Assembly: GCA_937902805.1 (NCBI GenBank)
Contig: CALEMB010000107.1
Coordinates: forward strand, 1 to 17,678
Origin: an uncultured Bacteroidales bacterium
GTDB lineage: Bacteria; Bacteroidota; Bacteroidia; Bacteroidales; F082
Reading direction: 5' to 3'
Length of the DNA stretch: 17,678 nt
The notes below the pieces were generated by a model that ran no database searches, was not told the DNA's origin, and was given only the letters and a program-made list of their open reading frames with translations. Shown piece by piece: positions 6,446-14,400 of this stretch; position 1 is the stretch's first letter; every line of letters starts with the position of its first letter. The position numbers and the translations under genes were made by a program.

Positions 6446-7315
6446 ATGACTATTGAAGACTATATCATTTTCAGGGTCAACGCCCTGCTGCAAGCCCACA
6501 ATGCCAAAATCGTGATGCGCCTCGAAGGTGGCATGAGTAACTACACCTACGTCGTTGAATGCCAAGGCAAAAAATATACCTACCGCGTACCTGGCAAGTT
6601 CGCCGAGAGATTCGTCGACCGCGACGAAGAATGGGCCAACATCCAAGAAGTGGACCGTCTGGGCCTTAACAACGTGACCACCTACGTGGAAATCCGCTCA
6701 GGCGAGAAGCTGGCCGAATACGTGGAAGGCACCATCATGAGCACCACGGACGTGGTTTCCTACAACGCCATGTCGGTGGCTGCGCTGAAGAAAATCCACA
6801 ACAGCGACATGAAGTTCAACGACTACAACGCCTTTGGCCGTCTCGACAATTATGAAAACTACTGCCGCGAGATGGGATTCACCCATCCGCAGGAGTACCT
6901 TGATTTAAGGGCCAAGTTGGAGGCGATACGCAAGTCGTTTGGCCAACTGCCTTCAGTGCCCTGCCACTGCGACTACCAACCCACTAACCTCGTTATCAGC
7001 GGCGACAAGTTGTATGTACTCGACTGGGAGTTTGCCGGCATGAACGACCCCTTCTACGACATCGCTTGCTACGGCAATGCAGGCTTCGACAAAGCCTTGT
7101 CGCTTTTGGAAGCCTACGTGGGCCACAAACCGACCGAAGCAGAATTGAAACGCCTTTATTTCCACCGCGCCTTCCAGTGCCTGCAATGGTACAACGTGGC
7201 CATTTTCAAAGACAAAGTCGGCCTGAGTAAGGACTTGAACATGGATTTCAATGCAGTGGCGTTGATGTTCCTTGGAATGGCGAAGGATTTGTTGGATAAT
7301 TATGATAATTTGTAA
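6446..7315 (+). CDS. Choline/ethanolamine-kinase-like (LicA-type) phosphotransferase
   Basis: A 289-residue cytoplasmic small-molecule kinase of the choline kinase/APH fold. The nucleotide-binding region has GGMSNYTYVV (28-37) and TYRVPG (45-50). Brenner's catalytic motif HCDYQPTN is at 174-181 (Asp176 base, Asn181), and the metal-binding DWE is at 193-195 in VLDWEFAGMNDPFYDIA, which is typical of LicA and choline kinases. In known LicA systems the product, phosphocholine, is used to decorate surface glycans or lipids. No licB, licC or licD partner is in the window, so the substrate may be choline, ethanolamine or another alcohol. The stop codon lies inside the large palindrome at 7307-7358. 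The gene is convergent with the DUF59 gene. Family confident, substrate not. Confidence 0.88.
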   Translation: MTIEDYIIFRVNALLQAHNAKIVMRLEGGMSNYTYVVECQGKKYTYRVPGKFAERFVDRDEEWANIQEVDRLGLNNVTTYVEIRSGEKLAEYVEGTIMSTTDVVSYNAMSVAALKKIHNSDMKFNDYNAFGRLDNYENYCREMGFTHPQEYLDLRAKLEAIRKSFGQLPSVPCHCDYQPTNLVISGDKLYVLDWEFAGMNDPFYDIACYGNAGFDKALSLLEAYVGHKPTEAELKRLYFHRAFQCLQWYNVAIFKDKVGLSKDLNMDFNAVALMFLGMAKDLLDNYDNL

Positions 7316-7358
7316 TCTGTAGAGACACACGGCCGTGTGTCTCTACAGATTACAAATT
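7307..7358. repeat. Perfect 52-bp palindrome between convergent genes
   Basis: Two 26-base arms are exactly complementary with no spacer; the centre is CGGCCG at 7330-7335. The inner part reads TGTAGAGAC...GTCTCTACA, a core shared with the element at 8362-8405 and one I recognise from dispersed palindromes of Bacteroidota and cyanobacteria. It begins eight bases before the end of the kinase gene, includes that stop codon, and ends at the base before the DUF59 stop codon. In RNA it would form a long hairpin on either strand. No clean T-run follows, so a terminator role is possible but not shown. Confidence 0.85.
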
Positions 7359-7718
7359 TCAATACAGGAAGTCTGAAGCGGAAAAACTACCGTATTCCCC
7401 ATCCAGACCCAAGTCGGCTTTGGTTTCATCGGAGAGCATGTCAATGCTCCAAACGGGGTCGAAGGTGAGTTCCACATCGACGTTTTTCACGCCCATGATG
7501 GCCTGCACGCGATTACGTACCTCGGCAGGCAAGGTTTCAGCCACGGGGCAGTTGGGGGCCGTCACCGTCATTACAATTTTCACATTACCTTCTTCGTCAA
7601 CATCGACGCCATACACCAGATGCAGCGTCCAGATGTCAATCGGGATTTCGGGGTCATAGATGGTCTTTAGGACCGAAATGACGGTCTCTTTTAGGGTTCC
7701 AATTTCAGTTGTACTCAT
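7359..7718 (-). CDS. DUF59/MIP18-family Fe-S assembly factor (SufT/PaaD-like)
   Basis: A 119-residue small cytoplasmic protein of the DUF59 (MIP18, SufT/PaaD-like) family, which helps mature iron-sulfur proteins. The signature YDPEIP is at 21-26. The conserved cysteine is in TAPNCPVAETLP (53-64, Cys57). The conserved C-terminal stretch VELTFDPVWSIDMLSD (82-97) is present. An in-frame ATG at 7748 would add ten residues; I prefer 7718 because family similarity starts soon after it, but 7748 cannot be excluded. It lies 93 bases downstream of sufE on the same strand, and this pairing supports a role in the SUF pathway. A -7 element at 7796-7803 suggests it is also transcribed on its own. Confidence 0.88.
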   Translation of the reverse strand: MSTTEIGTLKETVISVLKTIYDPEIPIDIWTLHLVYGVDVDEEGNVKIVMTVTAPNCPVAETLPAEVRNRVQAIMGVKNVDVELTFDPVWSIDMLSDETKADLGLDGEYGSFSASDFLY

Positions 7719-7795
7719 CTCGAAAATCAATTTACCATTGTCGCACAACGGTCTTTTTTTCTCATTTCAGCATTGTTTTACCAGGTTTCCGCTTG

Positions 7796-7803
7796 CAAAT
7801 ATA
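7796..7803 (-). promoter_or_regulatory. Candidate -7 element of the DUF59 gene
   Basis: The minus strand reads TATATTTG, matching TAnnTTTG, in the 93-base gap between sufE and the DUF59 gene. It would give a leader of roughly 70 bases to the ATG at 7718, or about 40 to the alternative ATG at 7748. Confidence 0.45.
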
Positions 7804-7811
7804 CACAAAAA

Positions 7812-8237
7812 TCATTCCACGGAGGAAATTTTAAAAGCCTCGGCATAAAGCAGCATCTGTTTCAACATGGCCAGCAGACCATTGGAACGGGTAGGCGACA
7901 AATGCTCTTTCAGCCCAATCTTATCCAGAAACGAAAGGTCGGCGGCGAGAATATCCTCCGGCGTCTGACCCGAGAACACCTTTATTAATAGGTTGACGAT
8001 GCCTTTAGTGATAACCGCGTCACTGTCGGCGGTGTAATACACCTTGCCGTCCTTAAGCTCGGCATGAAGCCAAACGCGCGATTGACAGCCGTTGATGAGA
8101 TGTGCCTCGTTGCGGTATTGGTCGTCGATAATGGGGCACTCCTTCCCCATTTCTATCAGCATGGCGTAGCGGTCCATCCAATCGTCAAACATGGAAAAGT
8201 CCTCCACAATGCTGTCTTGTATTTCCTTGATGGTCAT
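7812..8237 (-). CDS. sufE: SufE family cysteine desulfuration protein
   Basis: A 141-residue sulfur-acceptor protein that takes persulfide sulfur from the cysteine desulfurase SufS and passes it to the Fe-S scaffold. The active-site cysteine lies in NGCQSRVW at position 51, the same position as in E. coli SufE. Other SufE features include KECPIIDDQYR (32-42) and the C-terminal LSPTRSNGLLAML. The start at 8237 is chosen because upstream in-frame sequence is promoter and repeat DNA (a repeat-derived reading, GLTRN, appears there), not protein. No sufS, sufB, sufC or sufD is in the window. It sits with the DUF59 gene as an Fe-S assembly pair. Confidence 0.93.
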   Translation of the reverse strand: MTIKEIQDSIVEDFSMFDDWMDRYAMLIEMGKECPIIDDQYRNEAHLINGCQSRVWLHAELKDGKVYYTADSDAVITKGIVNLLIKVFSGQTPEDILAADLSFLDKIGLKEHLSPTRSNGLLAMLKQMLLYAEAFKISSVE

Positions 8238-8256
8238 ATTATGTAGTTTTGAGTTG

Positions 8257-8264
8257 CAAAAATA
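8257..8264 (-). promoter_or_regulatory. Candidate -7 element of sufE
   Basis: The minus strand reads TATTTTTG, matching TAnnTTTG, 20 bases upstream of the ATG at 8237. The dispersed repeat at 8273-8300 lies immediately upstream, about where the -33 region should be. Confidence 0.55.
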
Positions 8265-8272
8265 CAAAAAAA

Positions 8273-8300
8273 GGAGATTGCGGGTCAAGCCCGCAATGAC
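8273..8300. repeat. Dispersed intergenic palindromic repeat (ATTGCGGG...CCCGCAAT)
   Basis: Two 8-base arms, ATTGCGGG (8277-8284) and CCCGCAAT (8290-8297), flank TCAAG, within a 28-base unit running GGAGATTG...AATGAC. I recognise this as a repeat common between genes in many bacterial genomes; its translation gives the familiar spurious peptide VIAGLTRNLL. It sits directly upstream of the sufE promoter. Confidence 0.65.
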
Positions 8301-8323
8301 AGTTGGGATTAGAATATAAAAAG

Positions 8324-8349
8324 AAAGGCAACCCCGAGGGATTGCCTTT
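8324..8349 (-). terminator. Terminator hairpin for the giant surface-protein gene
   Basis: Arms AAAGGCAA (8324-8331) and TTGCCTTT (8342-8349) form an 8-bp stem that can extend with CCC/GGG across one mismatch. On the minus strand it is followed by CTTTTTATATT, a T-rich tail. It lies 62 bases past the stop codon at 8411-8413. The plus-strand exit is also T-rich, but no plus-strand gene ends nearby. Confidence 0.7.
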
Positions 8350-8361
8350 CCATTTTTTCGG

Positions 8362-8405
8362 TTGGTCTGTAGAGACGCGCCATGGCACGTCTCTACAATG
8401 ACCAA
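8362..8405. repeat. Imperfect palindrome related to the 52-bp element
   Basis: TGTAGAGACG (8368-8377) and CGTCTCTACA (8388-8397) flank a GCCATGGC centre, with one C/A mismatch pair. The stem continues with TTGGTC/GACCAA after a two-base bulge. The core TGTAGAGAC is shared with the palindrome at 7307-7358. It begins five bases past the giant gene's stop codon and would form the first hairpin in that transcript's 3' end. Confidence 0.75.
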
Positions 8406-8410
8406 TCAAA

Positions 8411-11400
8411 TTAGTGCAGCACAGTGACACGCTTCACCGTCACACCTTCGTCGGTGTAGACGCGGACCATGTACATACCCGTGTTGAACTTGGCCATGTT
8501 CAGGATGTATTCATCTTGATCAAGCTCAGTGTCGAACACGACCTGGCCGAGGACGCTCACCACAGTGATGCGGTGCATGTTCATGGCCTGGATGGTCACG
8601 TTACCCTTCGTCGGGTTCGGGAAGAGGTTCACGTTGGCACTGTTCTCGCCAACGGCATCAACACCAACCATGACGTAGTTCTGTTCCGGATACAGGCCAG
8701 AGATGGCAGGATCGGATTCGCAGCCTTCGTACAGGGCGGTCACCTGGTAGTAGTAAGTGCCAGCGCCAGGAGCGTCGAAGTACTCGGTGACGTCGCCGTC
8801 GACAGTGGCGATCAGGACGTAGTCAACGTTATCGGTCGAACGGTAGATGTTGTAACCGATGATGCCGTCACGGTTGCGCTTGTTAGCAATGCCCAGCTCA
8901 ACGTCGTCGACATCGATGTAGAACATATCGGTGCAGTTGAAGTGACGGATGGCGATGTAGACCGGCATGCCGGCATAGTCGCTCAGGTCAACGGTGTAGT
9001 TGTACCAGTTGCCCTGGTCGCGGCCGTCGCGGACTGCCTTGGCACCACCCTTGGCGGTCATCGTCCATTCTTGGACAGTCGTGAAGTCGGTAGCGTTGGT
9101 ACCCGTCGTGGAGACAGCAACACCGAAGTGCTCGCTAGCCCAACCGGCATCTTGACCGCAAGCCCAGAAGCTGAAGGTCGAGCCGTTCACAACGTTGCTC
9201 TGCGGGAACACGATGAAGTTATCGGGCGTCAAGGCACCGTAGTTGTTATCGTAGCTCTGCGAGAACACCATGTCACCTGAGGCGTTGTGGCCGTAGCCAG
9301 TACCCATCGTGGCGCTAGCAAGGTTCCAGTTGTAACCGTCACCGTCGTTGTCGATCAGGATCAGGCCATCGAGGCTACCATTCTCGAAGTCGTACACGAA
9401 GGTGTCACCCTCTTCAGGCTCCGGAGGCGTGGGTTGTTCACCCCACCAGAGGTGGACTTGGTCGTCAGTGTTGTTGACCTCGGCATAGATAGGATTGCCA
9501 GGTTCGCAGGTGACGTCGCCGTTGGTGCTGGCGCACACCGGGCAGCCCATCGAGAAGTAGTAGTTGGTGTCGGACAGGATGGCCGGACCAGGATAGATAG
9601 GACGGACACAGTACTCGTGGTCACCAAACTCACCGTCATGCGTGTACTCACGCTCATCGGGACCAACGATATCGAGGTATTCGCCATCAAGAGTGATCAA
9701 GAAGCCGAGGATGTCGGAAGGCGTCACGATGTCGCAGTCGGTCTCACCATCACCTTCAGTCTTGGTGAAGTTGATGACGCAAGGCTGTTGCGAATAGTTG
9801 GTGATCATCAGGATGTAGTACTCACCAACAGCAGGCACATGGTAGTTAACGTTGCCGTGGCCCGTGCTGTGCTGATGCTGACCTTCGGGATAGCCGAGGA
9901 AGCAGTCCTCAGTGTAAGAAGCTGAGTAGTTGCAGTCCATGATCTTGTCACCGGTCAGGTGCGTGCAGGCATAACCACTCAAGACCTCTTGCTCAGTGTA
10001 GGGACCCCACATGCAGAAGTCGATGTCTCTGGTGGTACCATTGTTCGGGTCGTGGCCTTCCATGTGGATGACAAACGGACCTGCATCATGTATTCTCATG
10101 TGGTAGAACGAAGGATTGTAGGACATGCCGATGCAGCCATCGTCCATACCCTCTTCTTGAGCCTGGCTGCTGGTGTTGGCAGCTTCGAACTCAATCATAT
10201 CAGAGGTGCAGAACGGCAGTGAACTGATGCACTGATCGTTCTCCACTCTGGCGTTGTTAAAGGCAACATCCATCGTGATGGAGAGGAAGTTCTGCGAACC
10301 AACGCCGTTCTTCCATTCGTTCATACTGTTGTAGATGTCCATCTTGCTCAGCAAGGAGAAGTTGTAGGTAGTCTCCTCGTAGAAGCCTTCGAACTCACTC
10401 ATGAAGTTGTTCATGTCGAAGGCAGGAGTGAGGACGAACTCACCATACTGGCTTTCGGCCATCAGTGAGAAGCGGTTGTCTTTGACGAGGTTGAAGAGCA
10501 TGTAAGCTCTGAGGTCAACATTGTCAAGGGCGAGGAAGTTCAGCATGATGCCGTCTTCGGCATACTGTCTGTAGAACTCACCATCCGCAGCAAAGCCGAG
10601 GCCACCACCCTTGGCACCGGCAGTCAGCTCGATGTCGTCGACATTGAGGATGAATTGGTCGGTGCAGTTGAAGTGACGGATAGCGATATACTTCTGACCA
10701 GCGAAGGCGCTCAGGTCAACAGTGTACTGATACCAGCTACCTTGAGCACGAACACCGTGACGGCCAGCGCTCATCACATTGCCACCGCTCTTGGCAGTCA
10801 TGGTCCACTCGTTGATCATCGTCCAGTCGCTCGTACCGTTGTCAGAGACGAACACACCGAAGTGATCAGCAGGATAGCTAGCATCCTGAGCGCAGGCCCA
10901 GAAGCTGAAGGTGGAACCAGCAACGAGGTTCACCTGAGGTGAAACGAGGTAGTTGTCAGGAGTCAAGGCTTGACCAGGTTGGTTGATCCAGGAACCGGAA
11001 ATCACAAAGGCATCGGAGCCGTTGTGGCCGTTACCAGTCAGGTCAACACCAGCATTGTGGTAGTTACCAGGAGTCATGCTCGAAACCCAAGTGTAGCCGT
11101 CACCATCAGCGTCGATGGTAGTCCAACCGGTAGGCATGCCACCGTCGCAGTCAAAGCTGAACGTGCTGGCTTCGCCACCTTCACCAGGAGCGTTAGGATC
11201 GTTCCACTGGTTGTGGCCGTGTTCAAACACCCACTCAATGTGGTTACCCTGAGGCAGAGTGCCGGCAGTCACTTCGTCGACAGGTCCCCAGTGGTCGCAA
11301 GGTTCATACTGCCAAATGACAGCTTCACTCCACGGGCTTTGACCCGTGCTGTAGATAGTAGCAACTCTCACCTTGTAACGTTCACCTTCGATCAGCATGG

Positions 11401-14400
11401 GCTGTCCCGACCACGGGTCAACGGTGGTCAGCTGGCAGAACGGCTGGTCAACAGGAGTGTTGTGGTTGAAGATAGGCTCGTCGTCGAGGCTGGTGCACAT
11501 GATCTTGTAGCCTTCGAGGTGACGCTCTTCGGCAACAGCGCGGCTGCCACCGATGTTGAAGTTGATGTTGTCAACCAAGAAGCAGTCGCCAGTCGGGTTG
11601 ACGCTACCGTCCTTGCTGTATTCCCAAGTGAAGGTGTGTTCACCGGCAGTGACAGGATAGCTGTAGTTGTGCCAACCAGTGACATCAGCACCATGGCTGA
11701 ACATCTGGGCACCGTCAATCTTGAAGATGCACTTATCCCAGAAGGTGGAAGTGCCTTCACCCATGCAGTTGGCATCGAATTCCACCGTACCGTCCATGGT
11801 GTAGTTCATCGTGGCGGAGATGGTCGACGTGCTGCTGGCAATACCGGCATTGCCGCTCTTCATGCAGTAGCCACGGCCTTCATTGACAACAGTCCAAGCA
11901 TAGGCGCTGGTGTTGGTGAAAGCGTATTGGCTGAAGTCGCCAGTTTCGAAGTCGATGATGGTAGGACCAACAATGGCACCGCTCGGGATCGGATAGTCTT
12001 CCCAAGTCTCAGGATCCCACATGGCCCAACCGGTACGGCTCACGTAGAGGTTCTTCACACCGTAGATGATTTCGGTCAACACATAGCGGAGGTCTCTGTG
12101 GCCCCAGATGGACTCTTCGACCTGCAGGAGTTCGTAACCAGGCAGATAGACCGTCACGAGGTAGTTACCCTTACGGAAAGGAGTAACGGCTTGGAAGCCA
12201 GAACCATCCAGCGTGATGGACGGCTGCGGATGGTTGAACTGTTCACCTTCGTTGAGGTTGGTGAAGCTCACAACACAACCCTCCGGGCTGTCGGCGCTGT
12301 TGCACACAACGTTGACAGTGATGTCGGTCTGCATATCCTTGTCGATGCACGGGCCGCATTGATCGGACCACATGATTTCGCTTTCGCGATCCTCGAACGG
12401 ATAGTCAACACGCGGGTTGTTCGGGTTGTCGGCTTGGTTGCCAGAATACACGGCACTCACACCATACTTATAAACGCCAACGGGCACTTCAGGCCACTGG
12501 ACATCGACATAAGAGGTGTCGGGACGCCACACAGAGGCCAAGAACACAGTGTTTTCACTGTTGTAAGGACCATCGTTGTAGCAGTCGGTACGATAGATGT
12601 TGAAGTGGTGCAGGGCACGGTTCTCGCCAATAGCGGCTTCGCGGCCACCAGCCTTCATGATGATGTTCGGGCGGTTGGTCGACGAGGTGTACATGCCAGT
12701 CTCAGGAGTAGTAGCCACATTGTAGCCATTGTTGGTGTCGGAATAGGCATAAGTCGTAGCCAGGAAGCCCGGGTTGTGGGTCTGCCAGCTGACAGAGCCT
12801 TGCCAACTACCGTTGTTACGGGTGCAGAGGATCACGATGTTGCTCTGACCGTCCCATGCGAAGTTGCCTTCGTTGAACACGAATTCGTTCCACTGGTTAG
12901 CCACAGGCAGGACATTGTTACCCGTGTAAACGAGGGTCATGTTGTTGGTGGTGTACGAAGTGGTCGTCAATTCGTTTTCAGGAACATTGGCCATCCAGAT
13001 GCTGATGTTGTTCTGAGGCGTTGTGCAGCTCGTTGAAGCAACATAGTAGCTCAAGCTCGTCATTGCAGCGCCAGTCACGCCGGCCTCGGCCAGCTCGTCA
13101 GCACGGTAGAGGGTCTGAGAGAGTGAATAGTTCCAAAGGGTGTGGAACGGAGCATAGGTCAAAGTGCTGGTGCCGTCACCGATTTGAGCCTCAAAGGCAC
13201 CACCGGGGACGAAGCCGCCGCCTTCACTGGCCCAGCCTTCCCACCACACTTGGACGAGGGTGTCGCCTTGGACGCCAGGCACATACACGGTATGAGCGCA
13301 GACGTGTGCGGGATAATAGAAGGTTTCATCCATGATGAAGTCGACATTCGGGGTCGTCTGTTGATAGACAACGTTGAACGGCAACGAGTGAGTGGTCTGG
13401 ACTTCTTGGTAGCCATCCATGTAAGCCATAGCGTCGCTGTATTCGCCAACGTGGACTTGGCCTTGATAGAAACCTTGATCATCGGTGGTGAAGGTGTATT
13501 CCTCAGCACCGCCAAACTCGTTGGTGCCAGTCACGACGACGGTGACACCACCAATCGGGGTGACTTCGTCTTGCTCGTAAACGGTACCACTGATGGTGCC
13601 ATAGCCGCTCACTTGGACGGTAACAGTGTTCGAGATCGGGCTTTCGCCTTCGTCGTAGACGGCGGTCACGTTGAACTCTTCAGGAGTACGAGGCACCATG
13701 TTGTATTGGAACTCGGAGTTCGGAATGGTGTAGCTGACCTCGTTCACATCGTTTTCGGTGGTCTCACGATAAAATTCGCCATTCCAATAGATGCGATAGC
13801 GACGGAAGGTACGGTCGTTGTCACGGTTACGGTCGTAGATGCGGTTCCAGGTGAGGGTCACGTCTTCTTCGGTTTCGAAGATGTTGACGTTGAGACCACC
13901 ATTGACCTGCAGGTTCTGCGGGACGTCGAAGCTCGTGGTGAAGCCGAAGACAGGACCAGTAGTGTAGCACTCGTAGTCAGTACCCGGGTTGCTACGCTGT
14001 TCGATACGCCAGAAGTAGTTGGTGTTCTCCCACAATTGCTCACCATTGGCTGCCAAAGCTGCGCTGATGTTGAAGGACTCTTGCAGGTTGCTGCTCCATT
14101 CGGTAACGATGGTGGAAGGATGTTCAGTGTCGATTTCATCTTCCGGCCAGTAGGTGCTGCTGAACACGAGGCGCCATTCGTTGCAGTAGTCGTTGAGCGT
14201 CCAACGGAGCGTCAGGTTGTTTGCCGGGATGTCCAAAGCGTTGTCAGCAGGATAGATGTTGGTCACAGCCTCGATCGGGCAAGGCAGATCTTCGGCGTTG
14301 ATGACCACTTCGAAGTCCTCATCGGTGGACGAAGCCAACAGGTAGTAAGCACCAGCCAGCACGTTCAGGTTCTCGATGACGGGACCTGCGCTGAAGCTAG

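Noticed and set aside
8324..8405. The cluster of hairpins as part of a CRISPR array or integron site
   Set aside because: The elements are different palindromes with no regular repeat-spacer pattern, and no cas or integrase gene is nearby.
8239..8430. A small minus-strand frame, and an upstream extension of sufE, reading through 8238-8430
   Set aside because: The peptides contain the spurious translations of a dispersed repeat (GLTRN and CGLDPQ types), and the region holds promoter and hairpins. SufE similarity begins at 8237.
10970..13036. A 688-codon plus-strand frame inside the giant gene (and a similar 696-codon one at 13142-15232)
   Set aside because: Both are long antisense frames produced by codon bias in the minus-strand gene. 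Their translations are Val/Ala/His/Arg-rich without domains, while the minus strand has a continuous chain of recognisable domains.
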